A DNA stretch of 64,000 nt from Pseudoxanthomonas sp. X-1 (GCF_020042665.1 NZ_CP083376.1:470001-534000), one strand, 5' to 3'; shown: positions 20,039 to 32,352, numbered from the stretch's first letter. Notes: generated by a model not told the origin, from the sequence alone. Numbers and translations: made by a program.

Positions 20039-21954
20039 GCGCCGACGCGCTGCATGCGCTGGCGGACGCCGCCGGCCTGCTGGTCGACTGGGTCGACGTG
20101 GCCAGCCAGCCGCGCACGGTGGCCGATACGACGCTGCGCGCCGTGCTCGAGGCGATGGAACTGCCCTGCGCCACGCCGGCGCAATGCGCCGACAGCCAGC
20201 GCCGGCTGGAGGCCCTGCAGGGCAGGCCGGCCCTGCGCACCGCGGTGGTCGATGCGCCGGTGGCCCTCGAGGGTCGGCCCGGCGCCCCGTACAGGCTGCT
20301 CGATGAGCATGGCCAGGCCCAGGAAGGACGCTTCGACGAGCAGGGCGCGCTCGGCCCTGTCGCCGTGCCCGGCTACTACCGCGTGCTGTGCGAAGGCGCC
20401 GGCGAGGACGGCATCGCGCTGGCCGTCGCGCCGACGCGCTGCTGGTCGGTGGCCGATGCCTGCGGGATGGCGCAGCCGCGCGCCTGGGGCGTGGGCCTGC
20501 AGGTCTATTCGGCGCGCACGCCGCTGGATGCCTCCATCGGCGATGCCCAGGGTGCGCTGGACTGGGCGCGGCGCGTGGCCGCCGCCGGCGGCGATGCCCT
20601 GGCGCTGAGCCCGATCCACGCCGCGCGGCCGCTGCAGCACCATTACAGCCCGTATTCGCCCAGCGACCGGCGCTTCTTCGATCCGCTGTACGCCGCGCCG
20701 GCCCTGGTGCTGGGCGATGCGCTGGCGCAACAGGCCCTGCGGACAGCCGGACTCGAGGCGCGCTTTGCCCAGTTGAATACGGCCGCGCTGGTGGACTGGC
20801 ACGGCGGCGCGCAGGCCAAGTGGGCCTGGCTGCGCGCGTTGCACCAACAGCCCTTGCCCGACGCGCTGCAGACGGATCTGCAGGCCTTCATCGCCGAGGG
20901 CGGGCCGGAACTGGAACAGCACGTCGCCTTCGCCGCCGCCGATGCCGGCGATGGCGACCCGGGCCTGCACCGCTACGCCCAGTGGCTGGCCGCGCGCAGC
21001 TGGCAGGACGCGCAACAGCAGGCCCGTGCGGCGGGCATGCGCCTGGGCCTGATCAGCGACCTGGCGGTGGGCTTCGATCCGCATGGCGCCGAGGCCGCGG
21101 CCTGGCCGCAGGCGGTGCTGCACGGCCTGGTGCTGGGCGCGCCACCGGATGCCTTCAATGCCGACGGCCAGGCCTGGGGGATCGGCAGCTATTCGCCGGC
21201 CGGGCTTCGCGCCAGCGGCTTCGCGCCGTTCATCGCCCTGTTGCGCGCGGTGATGCGCGGGCGCGGCGGCGTGCGCATCGATCACATCCTGGGCCTGCTG
21301 CGTCTGTGGGTATTGCCCGAGGGTGGCAGCGCCGGTGACGGCGTGTACCTGCGCTATCCGTTCGAGGATCTGCTGCGGCTGCTGGCGCTGGAATCCTGGC
21401 GGCAGCGCTGCATCGTGATCGGCGAGGACCTGGGCGTGGTGCCCGACGGCCTGCGCGACGTGCTGGCCGCGCACGGCGTGCTGGGCATCGACGTGCTGAT
21501 GTTCACCCGTGACGCGGACGGTGCCTTCCTGCCGCCCGCGCGGTGGCGCCGCTCCGCGGTGGCCACCACCACCACCCACGACCTGCCGACCCTGGCCGGC
21601 TGGCGCATGGGCCGCGACCTGGACTGGCGCGAGCAACTGGGCACCGGCGGCCGGATCGACCGCGCCGCCGAAGACGCCCAGCGCAGCCAGGACGTCGCGC
21701 GCCTGCAGGCGCAGGTCCGCGCCGACGGCGACGATGGCGACACGCTGGCCGGCTGGCTGGCCTTCGCCGCGCACAGCCCGGCACCGCTGGCGCTGCTGCC
21801 GGCCGAGGACGCGCTGGAGCTGGAGGAGCAGCCCAACCTGCCCGGCGTGGTCGAAGGCCATCCCAACTGGCGCCGGCGCCTGCCGCAGGACACGCCACAC
21901 CTGGATGCGGCGCTGGCCGCGTTCGCCACCGCACGCGGCGAGGGGACGCCATGA
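20035..21954 (+). CDS. malQ: 4-alpha-glucanotransferase (amylomaltase)
   Basis: 639 residues. GH77 disproportionating enzyme that moves maltooligosyl units between glucans. Catalytic features visible: nucleophile Asp in GVRIDHILGLLRLWVLPEG, acid/base Glu in IVIGEDLGVVPDGL, and the TTTTHDLPTLAGW aspartate. The N-terminal 140 residues form the extra domain typical of proteobacterial MalQ. Overlaps both neighbours by 4 bp. In this operon it would rebuild longer chains for TreY from short oligosaccharides left by TreYZ and GlgX (inference from pathway logic). Confidence 0.95.
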   Translation: MSADALHALADAAGLLVDWVDVASQPRTVADTTLRAVLEAMELPCATPAQCADSQRRLEALQGRPALRTAVVDAPVALEGRPGAPYRLLDEHGQAQEGRFDEQGALGPVAVPGYYRVLCEGAGEDGIALAVAPTRCWSVADACGMAQPRAWGVGLQVYSARTPLDASIGDAQGALDWARRVAAAGGDALALSPIHAARPLQHHYSPYSPSDRRFFDPLYAAPALVLGDALAQQALRTAGLEARFAQLNTAALVDWHGGAQAKWAWLRALHQQPLPDALQTDLQAFIAEGGPELEQHVAFAAADAGDGDPGLHRYAQWLAARSWQDAQQQARAAGMRLGLISDLAVGFDPHGAEAAAWPQAVLHGLVLGAPPDAFNADGQAWGIGSYSPAGLRASGFAPFIALLRAVMRGRGGVRIDHILGLLRLWVLPEGGSAGDGVYLRYPFEDLLRLLALESWRQRCIVIGEDLGVVPDGLRDVLAAHGVLGIDVLMFTRDADGAFLPPARWRRSAVATTTTHDLPTLAGWRMGRDLDWREQLGTGGRIDRAAEDAQRSQDVARLQAQVRADGDDGDTLAGWLAFAAHSPAPLALLPAEDALELEEQPNLPGVVEGHPNWRRRLPQDTPHLDAALAAFATARGEGTP

Positions 21955-24560
21955 CCGAGTTACGCGCCACCGCGCGCCTGCAGCTGCATGAAGGCTTCAC
22001 CCTGCACGATGCCGCCGCGCAGGTGCCGTACTACGCGCAACTGGGCGTGAGCCATCTCTATCTGTCGCCGATCGGCACGGCCGTGGCCGGCTCGACCCAT
22101 GGCTACGATGTCACCGACCCGACCCGCGTCAATCCCGAGCTGGGCGGCGAAGAAGCGCTGATGGCGCTGCACGCGGCGGTGCGCGCGCACGACATGGGCC
22201 TGCTGCTGGACATCGTGCCCAACCACATGGCCGCCCATGCCACCAATCCTTGGTGGTGGGACGTGCTCAAGCATGGTCGCCGCAGCAAGCATGCCGACTG
22301 GTTCGACATCGACTGGCGCAGCCCCGGCCACGACGGCAAGCTCTGGCTGCCGGTGCTGGACCGGCCCTACGCGCAGGCGCTCGCCGAAGGCGCGCTCAAG
22401 CTGGGCGTGTCCGCGGCAGGCGAGCTGCAGCTGGAGCACCACGACGCCTGCTTCCCGGTGCGCGTGGACGGCGCGGCGGTCCCTGCGGACCTGGCGCTGC
22501 GCCGCGACTGGGCCTGGCGCATCAGCCAGGGCACCGCGCGCGGGGAGAGCACGCTGCACCGGCTGCTCGAACGCCAGTCCTATCGGCTGGCGTGGTGGGC
22601 GGTCGGCAACGACATGGTCAATTACCGGCGCTTCTTCGACATCACCTCGCTGGCGGCCATCCGCGTGGAGCGGCCGGACGTGTTCGCCGCCGTGCACGCG
22701 CTGTCGCTGCGGCTGATCGCCGAGGGCGTGCTCGACGGCCTGCGCCTGGACCACGTCGATGGCCTGGCCGATCCGCGCGGCTACCTGCGCCGGCTGCGCG
22801 CGCAGGTCGACAAGGCCGGGCGCAAGCGCGGCCTGCGCCCGGGCAAGGTGACCCTGCTGGTGGAGAAGATCCTGGCGCCGGGCGAGACGCTGCCGCGCGA
22901 CTGGCCGGTGCAGGGCACCACCGGCTACGACTTCATGGACCAGGTCTCCGGCGTGCTGCACGATGCCGCTGGCGAAGCGCCGCTCACCGAGTTGTGGCGG
23001 CGCGTCAGCGGGCGCAGCGGCGACTTCGCGCGGGAAGAATTCCAGGCGCGCGGCGAGATCCTCGATGCGTCGCTGCAGGCCGAGTTCACCCGCGCCCAGC
23101 AGGCCGCGGCGGCCTGCGCGCATCTGGACCCGGCCTGCCGCGAGTTCAGCCCGCAGATGATGGGCAAGGCGCTGGCGGCGGTGATGCGGCGCTTCCCCGT
23201 GTACCGCACCTATGCCGGCAACGACGGACTGGACGCGGGCGATGCGGCGCTGTTCGATCGCGCCGCGCAGGCCGCGCGCGAACACGCCAATCCACGCGTG
23301 CAGGCCGCGATCGACGCGCTGCAGCGCTGGATGCACGATGATCCGGCGACGCCCAACGTGCAGCGCAGCCTGCGCCGCGTGCTGCGCCGGCGGCTGGAGC
23401 AGCTGTCCGCGCCGCTCAACGCCAAGTCGGTGGAGGACACCGCCTTCTACCGCCACGGCGTGCTGCTGTCGCGCAACGAGGTCGGCTCGCACCCGCAGCA
23501 CCTGGCGACCGATCCGCAGGTCTTCCACGCCAGCGTCCAGGCGCACGCCGCCGGCCACCAGCGCGCGATGCTGGCCACCGCCACCCACGACCACAAGCGT
23601 GGCGAGGATGTGCGCATGCGCCTGGCGGTGCTGAGCAGCCGCGCGCCATGGTGGGCCGAACAGGTGGAGACCTTCAATACGCTGGCGGGCGCGCGCATCG
23701 GCGCGGAAGCGTGTTCGCCTGGCGATGCGCTGATGCTGTGGCAGACCCTGGTCGGCGCCTGGCCGCTGGAGCTGGGCGTGGACGATGCCGATGGCCTGGC
23801 GGCGTTCGCCGAGCGCGTGGCCCAGTGGCAGACCAAGGCCCTGCGCGAGGCCAAGCTGCGCAGCACCTGGACCGAGCCGGACGAGGCCTATGAAGCCGCC
23901 GCGCGCGCCCTGCTCGACCTGGCCCTGGTCGAGGCGGACGGCAAGGCGCTGCGCACGGCCCTGCACGGCGCCGCGCAGGCGATCGGCGCGGCCGGCGCGG
24001 TCAACGGCCTGGCGCAGGCGACGCTGCGGCTGACCGCGCCCGGCGTGCCCGATCTCTATCAGGGCACCGAAGGCTGGGACCTGTCGCTGGTCGATCCGGA
24101 CAACCGCCGGCCGGTGGACTTCGACCTGCGCCGCCGCTGGCTGGCCGATGAGGCGTCCTGGCCCGCGCTGCTGCAGGACTGGCGCAGTGGCCAAGTCAAG
24201 GCGCGGCTGGTCGCGCTGCTGTTGCAGCTGCGCGCGCGGCTGCCCGAACTGTTCGCCCGCGGCGACTACCGCGTGCTGCACGCCGAAGGCGCGCGCGCCG
24301 AGCAGGTGCTGGCCTTCCGCCGCCAGCACGAGGGCCAGCGCCTGGTGGTCGCGGTGCCGCGGCTGGCGGCCGAGGGCCTCGTCGACGCGGACGTACCGCA
24401 GTTGCCGGCAGACTGGTGGCAGGATGGGGCGCTGCCCGTTCCCGATGGCACCTGGCATTGCCTGCCCGATGGTCGGCAGCTGCAGGTACAGTCAGGGCGC
24501 ATCGCGCTGTCCGAGTTGTTCGCCCATGCCCCGGTGGCCGTGCTGGTCGCCCCTGAATGA
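21951..24560 (+). CDS. treY: malto-oligosyltrehalose synthase
   Basis: 869 residues. Converts the reducing-end alpha-1,4 linkage of a glucan into an alpha,alpha-1,1 (trehalose) linkage by intramolecular transglucosylation (GH13). Diagnostic stretches: the N-terminal ATARLQLHEGFTLHDAAAQV, HGYDVTDPTRVNPELGG, nucleophile Asp in DGLRLDHVDGLADPRGY, Glu in LLVEKILAPGETLP, and THDHKRGEDVRMRL near the C-terminal third. The start overlaps the malQ stop (ATGA). Works with TreZ. Confidence 0.96.
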   Translation: MTELRATARLQLHEGFTLHDAAAQVPYYAQLGVSHLYLSPIGTAVAGSTHGYDVTDPTRVNPELGGEEALMALHAAVRAHDMGLLLDIVPNHMAAHATNPWWWDVLKHGRRSKHADWFDIDWRSPGHDGKLWLPVLDRPYAQALAEGALKLGVSAAGELQLEHHDACFPVRVDGAAVPADLALRRDWAWRISQGTARGESTLHRLLERQSYRLAWWAVGNDMVNYRRFFDITSLAAIRVERPDVFAAVHALSLRLIAEGVLDGLRLDHVDGLADPRGYLRRLRAQVDKAGRKRGLRPGKVTLLVEKILAPGETLPRDWPVQGTTGYDFMDQVSGVLHDAAGEAPLTELWRRVSGRSGDFAREEFQARGEILDASLQAEFTRAQQAAAACAHLDPACREFSPQMMGKALAAVMRRFPVYRTYAGNDGLDAGDAALFDRAAQAAREHANPRVQAAIDALQRWMHDDPATPNVQRSLRRVLRRRLEQLSAPLNAKSVEDTAFYRHGVLLSRNEVGSHPQHLATDPQVFHASVQAHAAGHQRAMLATATHDHKRGEDVRMRLAVLSSRAPWWAEQVETFNTLAGARIGAEACSPGDALMLWQTLVGAWPLELGVDDADGLAAFAERVAQWQTKALREAKLRSTWTEPDEAYEAAARALLDLALVEADGKALRTALHGAAQAIGAAGAVNGLAQATLRLTAPGVPDLYQGTEGWDLSLVDPDNRRPVDFDLRRRWLADEASWPALLQDWRSGQVKARLVALLLQLRARLPELFARGDYRVLHAEGARAEQVLAFRRQHEGQRLVVAVPRLAAEGLVDADVPQLPADWWQDGALPVPDGTWHCLPDGRQLQVQSGRIALSELFAHAPVAVLVAPE

Positions 24561-24569
24561 CGTGTCGCC

Positions 24570-24757
24570 ATGGATCCCAATGCCCGCAGGCTCCGCATCG
24601 AACAGCTGGCCCACGAAATCTGGGAAGCCGAGGGTCGCCCCGACGGCCAGTCCGCGCGACACTGGGCCATGGCCGAACGCCTGGCCGATGCCGAGTCGCG
24701 CGTGGCCGAACAGAGCGGCTCGACCCTGACACCCCGCTCCGAGGATCCTGACACGCC

Positions 24758-24761
<4 letters not shown>
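24570..24761 (+). CDS. DUF2934 domain small protein
   Basis: 63 residues. The segment RIEQLAHEIWEAEGRPDGQ followed by ARHWAMAERL is the complete DUF2934 motif (I-x-x-x-A-x-x-I-W-x-x-x-G-x-P-x-G-x-x-x-x-x-W). The domain is about 35 residues and of unknown function, often in glycogen/trehalose gene clusters. The gene starts 10 bp after treY and its last codon overlaps the glgX GTG start, so it is part of the operon and its translation is likely coupled to glgX. Too small for an enzyme; a regulatory or scaffold role is only a guess. Confidence 0.88.
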
Positions 24762-26947
<2,186 letters not shown>

Positions 26948-26953
26948 GGCCAG

Positions 26954-28513
26954 GTGGCCGCCGGACCCGGCGTGCGCCATCTGGTGGTGGTGCTGGGCGA
27001 CCAGCTCGACCCCGACTCGGCCGCGCTGCACGACTTCGACCCGGACCGCGACGCGGTATGGATGGCCGAAGTCGCGCACGAGGCCTCGCACGTGTGGAGC
27101 ACCCAGCCGCGCATCGCGCTGTTCCTGGCGGCGATGCGCCACTTCCGCGACGCCCTGCGGGCGCGCGGCTGGCGCGTGGAGTACCGCGCGCTGGACACCC
27201 ACGACTTCGCCACGCTCGAAGACGCCCTGGCGCACGACCTGGCCGCGCTGCGACCGGACAAGGTCATCGCCGTGCGGCCGGGGGAATGGCGCCTGGCGCA
27301 GTCGCTGCCGCAGGTGGCGGCCACGGCCGGCGTCGACTGGCGCGAGCGACCGGACCTGCATTTCTTCTGCGATCCGGCCGACTTCGCCGACTGGGCGCGC
27401 GGCCGGCGCGAGCTGCGCATGGAGCACTTCTATCGCTGGATCCGCCGCCGCGAGAATGTGCTGATGGATGGCGCCCAGCCGGTGGCCGGGCGCTGGAACT
27501 TCGACGCGGACAACCGCGGGTCCTTCGGCAAGGCCGGGCCGCAGCAGCTGCCGGCGCCGGCCGCCTTCCCGCCCGATGCGGTGACAGGCGAGGTGATCGC
27601 GCTGGTGCGCGCGCGCTTCGGCGACCGGCCCGGCGACCTGTCGCGCTTCGACTGGCCGCTCACCCCGGCACAGGCGCGACAGGCGCTGGAGGACTTCATC
27701 GCGCTGCGCCTGCCGCACTTCGGCCGCTACCAGGATGCGATGTGGACCGACCAGCCGTGGCTGTTCCATGCGCTGCTGTCGGCGGCGATGAATCTCAAGC
27801 TGCTCTCCCCGCGCGTGGTGGTCGAGGTGGCGGTACGCGCCTGGCGCGACGGGCAGGCGCCGATCGAGGCGGTGGAAGGCTTCGTGCGCCAGGTGATCGG
27901 ATGGCGCGAGTTCGTGCGCGGGGTGTACTGGCTGCGCATGCCGGCCTTCGCCCAGGACAACGCCCTGGACGCGCAACAGCCGCTGCCGGCCTTCTACTGG
28001 GACGGGCGCACGCACATGGTGTGCATGCGCCAGACCCTGCAGCAGACGCTGCAGCTGGGTTACGCCCACCACATCCAGCGGCTGATGGTGACCGGCGCGT
28101 TCGCGCTGATGCTCGGCGTCGCGCCGGCGCAGATCCACGCCTGGTATCTGGCGGTCTATGTCGATGCGGTCGAATGGGTGGAACTGCCCAATACGCTGGG
28201 CATGAGCCAGTTCGCCGATGGCGGGCGCATGGTGTCCAAGCCCTATGCCGCGTCGGGGCGCTACATCCAGCGCATGTCCAACTACTGCCAGGGCTGCCGC
28301 TACGACCCGGGCGTGGCCAGCGGCGAGGACGCCTGTCCGTTCACCACCTTGTACTGGGACTTCCTGATGCGGCATGCGCGCCGCTTCGCCGACCATCCCC
28401 GTGCTGCGCTGCAATGGCGCAGCCTGGAGCGCCTGGACGAGGACCAGCGCGCGGCCATCGCCGCACGCGCCGCGCAGCTGCGGGCGCTGCTGGCGCCCGC
28501 GGCCGACGGCTGA
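26954..28513 (+). CDS. iron-sulfur bacterial cryptochrome/(6-4) photolyase, PhrB-like
   Basis: 519 residues. A cryptochrome/photolyase homologue of the FeS-BCP class. Cys357, Cys445, Cys448 and Cys461 (motifs MVCMRQ, NYCQGCRYDPG and EDACPF) have exactly the spacing of the four cluster ligands of Agrobacterium PhrB (350, 438, 441, 454). The N-terminal half is the HLVVVLGDQLDPDSAAL antenna-binding fold and the C-terminal half the FAD domain (LGMSQFADGG, SNYC). PhrB repairs UV (6-4) photoproducts in light. A GTG start at 26954 is only 7 bp after glgX, so it is probably the last gene of the glycogen/trehalose transcript, an unusual functional pairing. Confidence 0.92.
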   Translation: MAAGPGVRHLVVVLGDQLDPDSAALHDFDPDRDAVWMAEVAHEASHVWSTQPRIALFLAAMRHFRDALRARGWRVEYRALDTHDFATLEDALAHDLAALRPDKVIAVRPGEWRLAQSLPQVAATAGVDWRERPDLHFFCDPADFADWARGRRELRMEHFYRWIRRRENVLMDGAQPVAGRWNFDADNRGSFGKAGPQQLPAPAAFPPDAVTGEVIALVRARFGDRPGDLSRFDWPLTPAQARQALEDFIALRLPHFGRYQDAMWTDQPWLFHALLSAAMNLKLLSPRVVVEVAVRAWRDGQAPIEAVEGFVRQVIGWREFVRGVYWLRMPAFAQDNALDAQQPLPAFYWDGRTHMVCMRQTLQQTLQLGYAHHIQRLMVTGAFALMLGVAPAQIHAWYLAVYVDAVEWVELPNTLGMSQFADGGRMVSKPYAASGRYIQRMSNYCQGCRYDPGVASGEDACPFTTLYWDFLMRHARRFADHPRAALQWRSLERLDEDQRAAIAARAAQLRALLAPAADG

Positions 28514-28711
28514 AGCGTTTCGTGTGGTTCCAGCCCTGGAGGTTCGCCGCTCCCGGGTAGGCGAGCAGTTCGTGTCGAGCGCGGGCCTGTGCCTCTTCGC
28601 GTCTTGTTGACGATGATCACAGGGCAAGCGCGCCTGCCGGGACATCGTGCTTTGGCGAGGTGCTATAAGGCGTTCCTGCGGCTGTTCGCAGGCCAAGGAG
28701 CATCGCGGACC

Positions 28712-30220
28712 ATGGATCGGAAACAGCGCGACTCGTTACGCGCCGCGGTGATTGCGGGCTGGCTCCTCGGCGCGTCCTGCCTCGCCCAGGCCGCGGACTG
28801 TCCTGCACCCGCCGAGGCCGCGGGTGGGCCCAGCAACGCCCATACCCGCTATGTCGAGATGAACCTGCGGCCGGCGGTCATCAAGCCGGGAGACAAGCCG
28901 ATCCCCCTCGTTGAACGCATGCGTCAGTTCGACGTGCCGGGGCTCAGCGTGGCCGTGATCCATAACGGCAAGGTGGACTGGGCACGCGGCTGGGGCCTGC
29001 GCGACACGGCGGCGTGCCTGCCCGTGACGCCTGATACCGCCTTCCAGGCCGCTTCGATCAGCAAGGCGGTGACCGCCGTGGTGGCCTTGCGACTGGTGGA
29101 GCAGGGCAAGATCGGCCTGGATCAGGACATCAACACCGCGCTGCGTTCCTGGCAGCTGCCGAAGGACCCGAAGCTGGCGCCGCATGGCGTGACGCTACGG
29201 GAACTGCTGAGCCATACGGCCGGGCTCGGGGTGCATGGATTCGAATCCGACCCTCCTCCCGGTACGACACGGCTGCCCACCCCCGTCCAGATCCTGGACG
29301 GCGTGGCGCCCAGCCACAACGCGCCGGTGCGCAGCGTGTTGCCGGCGGGCGCGCAGTTCGAATACTCGGGAGGCGGCTACATGGTGACGCAAGTCGCGCT
29401 TGCCGACGCGAGTGGCATCTCCTTCGCCGACCTCGCGCAGCGTGAGGTGCTGGGGCCGCTCGGCATGACCCGCAGCGCCTTCGCCATGCCGCCGTCGAAG
29501 GCGATCCTGACCGACATGGCGTTCGGCCATGTCAATGGCAAGCCGATTCCTGGCAACTACGTGGTTTATCCCGAGCTCGCACCCGCGGGCCTGTGGACGA
29601 GCGCCAGCGACCTGGCGCGTGTGTTGATCGACCTGCAGGCCTCGCTCGCGGGCAAAACGGGCCGCCGTCTCTCGCCCGGGATGGCGCGCGAGATGGTGAA
29701 GCCCGTGAAAGACAACTGGGGGCTTGGCCTTGCCCTGTACACGGACGGGGCCCCCCGTTTTGGCCACGACGGCCTGAATCAGGGATTCGAATCCTTCATG
29801 GTCGCTTACGAAGGCAAGGGCGACGGCATCGTGGCGCTGACCAACGGCGGCGACGGGCGTCGCTTGATGGCGGACGTGGTCCGGGCCATCGCAACCGACT
29901 ACGGCTGGCCCGACACCGCGGTGCCGGCGACCGAGGAGAAGAAGCTGTCGCCCGAAGAACTCTCCAGGGCCGCCGGTCGCTATGTGGGGGGCGGGCTCGA
30001 CGTCGTGCTTGAGGCGCGCCCGGAGGGCTTGTTCGCCAACGCGGGCGCCCCGGTCGCCGAGCGGCTGGTCGCGCTCTCACCCACGCGCTTGCGGTCTGAA
30101 TCCATGGGGATCACGGTCGAGTTCGCGCCCGATTTCTCGAGCGGCACCATGATCGAGGGCGCTCCTCCGATGAGGTTGGTGCGCGTTCAAACCCCCTCTT
30201 CCCCTGCGAGGACGCACTGA
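28712..30220 (+). CDS. serine hydrolase, beta-lactamase/class C-like family
   Basis: 502 residues. A Sec signal peptide (AAVIAGWLLGASCLAQAAD) indicates export. The beta-lactamase fold carries the Ser-x-x-Lys motif in AASISKAV, a Tyr-x-x-type motif in FEYSGGGYM, and FGHDGLNQG in place of the KTG motif. A C-terminal extension of about 90 residues (LSPEELSRAAGRYVGGG on) resembles the DUF3471-like domain found after such hydrolases. Natural substrate unknown; esterase or D-amino peptidase activity is as likely as any antibiotic hydrolysis. AAGGAG at 28694-28699 supports this start. A TATAAG at 28664-28669 may be the -10 box. Confidence 0.9.
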   Translation: MDRKQRDSLRAAVIAGWLLGASCLAQAADCPAPAEAAGGPSNAHTRYVEMNLRPAVIKPGDKPIPLVERMRQFDVPGLSVAVIHNGKVDWARGWGLRDTAACLPVTPDTAFQAASISKAVTAVVALRLVEQGKIGLDQDINTALRSWQLPKDPKLAPHGVTLRELLSHTAGLGVHGFESDPPPGTTRLPTPVQILDGVAPSHNAPVRSVLPAGAQFEYSGGGYMVTQVALADASGISFADLAQREVLGPLGMTRSAFAMPPSKAILTDMAFGHVNGKPIPGNYVVYPELAPAGLWTSASDLARVLIDLQASLAGKTGRRLSPGMAREMVKPVKDNWGLGLALYTDGAPRFGHDGLNQGFESFMVAYEGKGDGIVALTNGGDGRRLMADVVRAIATDYGWPDTAVPATEEKKLSPEELSRAAGRYVGGGLDVVLEARPEGLFANAGAPVAERLVALSPTRLRSESMGITVEFAPDFSSGTMIEGAPPMRLVRVQTPSSPARTH

Positions 30221-30319
30221 GCGCTCGCTCTGGCGTTGCCCGCAGGTCCTTGGCTTGAATCCCGCCGAGGTCGAAGCTCGGCGTCGCGGGGGCGGCGATA
30301 CGGGTGCCCGGGATCGGCC

Positions 30320-31216
30320 TCAGGCCTCGCGCTCCAGGCTGCGCGCCAGCGCGTCGTCGAGGGTGGGGTAGAGGAACTGGAAGCCCTGGCCCTGGGCGCG
30401 GGCCGGGATCACGCGCTGGCCGTCGATCAGCATCTGGCCCATCTCGCCGAATGCCGCCTTCAGCGCGAAGCCCGGCGTCGGCAGCACGGTCGGGCGGTGC
30501 AGGGCGCGCCCCAGCGCCGCGGCGAAGTCGCGCTGCCGCACCGGTTCGGGCGCGGTGGCGTTGACCGGGCCGTCGAGCGTGTCCTGCTCGATCAGCCACA
30601 CGATCAGCCGCACCAAGTCCTCGCGGTGGATCCAGCTGAACCATTGCGCGCCGCTGCCGATCGGCCCACCCAGCCCCAGCCGGTACGGGGTCAGCAGTTG
30701 CTGCAGGGCGCCGCCGCCGCCGTCCAGGACCACGCCGGTCCGCAGGCAGGCCGTGCGCACGCCGAGCTGCTGGGCCGGCCAGGCCGCGGCCTCCCAGTCG
30801 GCGGCCAGGTGCGCGCCGAAATCGTCGCCGGGCGGGTCGGTTTCGGTCAGCGGGGTGTCGTCGCGTGGCCCGTAGTAGCCGATGGCCGAGCCGGAGACCA
30901 GCACCGCCGGGCGTACGGTCAGGCCCTGCATCCAGGCCAGCAGCGCCTCGGTGGTGCGCAGGCGCGATTCCCGCAGCAGCTGCTTGTAGCGCTCGGTCCA
31001 GCGCTGTCCGGCCAGCGGCGCGCCGGCCAGGTTGACCACCGCGTCGGCGCCGCCGGCGCCTTCGATGTCGGCCAGCAGGCGCACGCCCTGCGGCAGCACC
31101 TCGGCCGCCGCCTGCAGGTCGCGCGAGACCACGCTGACCTGCCAGCCACGGGCCAGCAGCGCCGGGCACAGGGCCTGGCCGATGAAACCGCTGCCGCCGG
31201 TGATCAGCACCTGCAT
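30320..31216 (-). CDS. TIGR01777 family NAD(P)-binding epimerase-like protein (YfcH-like)
   Basis: 298 residues. Starts MQVLITGGSGFIGQAL, the Rossmann motif of extended short-chain dehydrogenases, then VVNLAGAPLAGQRWT, VSGSAIGYYGPRDD and a C-terminal DUF1731 region (PTPGFALKAAFGEMGQMLIDGQRV), the exact layout of TIGR01777/YfcH. The function of the family is not settled. Transcribed toward the serine hydrolase gene. Confidence 0.92.
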   Translation of the reverse strand: MQVLITGGSGFIGQALCPALLARGWQVSVVSRDLQAAAEVLPQGVRLLADIEGAGGADAVVNLAGAPLAGQRWTERYKQLLRESRLRTTEALLAWMQGLTVRPAVLVSGSAIGYYGPRDDTPLTETDPPGDDFGAHLAADWEAAAWPAQQLGVRTACLRTGVVLDGGGGALQQLLTPYRLGLGGPIGSGAQWFSWIHREDLVRLIVWLIEQDTLDGPVNATAPEPVRQRDFAAALGRALHRPTVLPTPGFALKAAFGEMGQMLIDGQRVIPARAQGQGFQFLYPTLDDALARSLEREA

Positions 31217-31389
31217 GGGGACTCCCGATGTCCAGACATCCCGGCAGCCTAGGCGGCGATCTGTGACGGAGACGTGCGACGGAGCGCGCCGGGCCAAACG
31301 CCGACTGAGCGGAGCGCCCGGCCGCATGAAACCGATTTCGCGCGCCGGGGTTATCCTTCGAGGGTTTCCACCAGCATCTCCGGCCTCCC

Positions 31390-32118
31390 ATGCCCAATCG
31401 CCTGTTCTCCCTCGCCCCTCTGACCGCGGTCCTGCTGCTGGCCGGCTGCGGCCATATGCCGTTCGAGAAGAAGGGCGAGATGCTGGCCAAGGAGACCTTC
31501 GATTCGGACGGCACCTATTCGCGGACCTTCGACCGTTCGCCCGAGCAGGTGTGCGAGGCCTCGCGCCGCGCGCTGCTGAGCCAGGGCTACGTGGTCAGCC
31601 GCTCTGACGCGTCCACGGTGGAAGCCAACAAGAACTTCCAGCCCGAGCCGGAAGTGCACGAACAGGTCGCCATCCGCGTGTCCTGCGTGGCCCAGGCCTC
31701 CGGCGAGTCGTGGGTGTTCGCCAGCGCGACCCAGGACCGCTACAACCTGCGCAAGTCCAACACCTCGGCCAGCGTGGGCACCGCGCTGGGGTCGCTGTCG
31801 CTGCCTTTCGGCAGCACCGACGATTCGCTGGTGCGCGTGGCCAGCCTGACCGTGCAGCAGCCCACCTTCTACCGCTCGTTCTTCGCCCTGGTCGAGCGTT
31901 ACCTGCCGCCTCCGCCGCCGAAGAAGCCCAAGGCCGACCCGACGCCCAAGCCGGCCGACGGGACCCCGCCGCCGGCGCCGCAGCCGCTGCAGCCGCAGCC
32001 GGTGGGCGAGTCGATCCCGGTGCCGGCCAACGAGGCCAAGCCGGCCGACGGAACGCTGGTGCCGCAGTCGTCGACCACCGCGCCCGCGCAACCCTCGCAG
32101 GCGCCCGACACGCTCTGA
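31390..32118 (+). CDS. DUF2242 lipoprotein
   Basis: 242 residues. A signal peptide with lipobox LAGC (Cys20) marks a lipoprotein. The middle region (about 40-175; ETFDSDGTYSRTFDRSPEQ, then AIRVSCVAQ and SLPFGSTDDSLVRVASLTV) fits DUF2242, found in Xanthomonadaceae and Betaproteobacteria. The last 65 residues are Pro/Ala/Gln-rich and probably unstructured. Function unknown. Divergent from the TIGR01777 gene. Confidence 0.85.
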   Translation: MPNRLFSLAPLTAVLLLAGCGHMPFEKKGEMLAKETFDSDGTYSRTFDRSPEQVCEASRRALLSQGYVVSRSDASTVEANKNFQPEPEVHEQVAIRVSCVAQASGESWVFASATQDRYNLRKSNTSASVGTALGSLSLPFGSTDDSLVRVASLTVQQPTFYRSFFALVERYLPPPPPKKPKADPTPKPADGTPPPAPQPLQPQPVGESIPVPANEAKPADGTLVPQSSTTAPAQPSQAPDTL

Positions 32119-32146
32119 GCGCGTCAGCCGCGTGGGTCAACCGGCC

Positions 32147-32175
32147 AGGCCGCCTTCGGGCGGCCTCTGTCGTTT
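32147..32175 (+). terminator. terminator after DUF2242 lipoprotein gene
   Basis: AGGCCGCC (32147-32154), loop TTCG, GGCGGCCT (32159-32166), then CTGTCGTTT. It lies about 30 nt after the stop codon. Confidence 0.65.
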
Positions 32176-32352
32176 CATGGCGGGTTCTGCCGCGTCCGAA
32201 TGGGTGAAGGTGCAGGGTTGCCACGACAGCGTGCGCTGGGCGTCCCGTTTCCCCGACATCGCTGCAACGCACCGTGAGCCATGCAGGCGATCTTCATCCG
32301 CGCCGGCCTAGGCTCGTGCCTCGCATCGAGATTCCCCGGGAGGGACGACACG

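Noticed and set aside
28607..28669. TTGACG (28607-28612) with TATAAG (28664-28669) as a promoter of the serine hydrolase gene.
   Set aside because: Spacing of about 50 bp is far too long for a -35/-10 pair; only the TATAAG may be meaningful.
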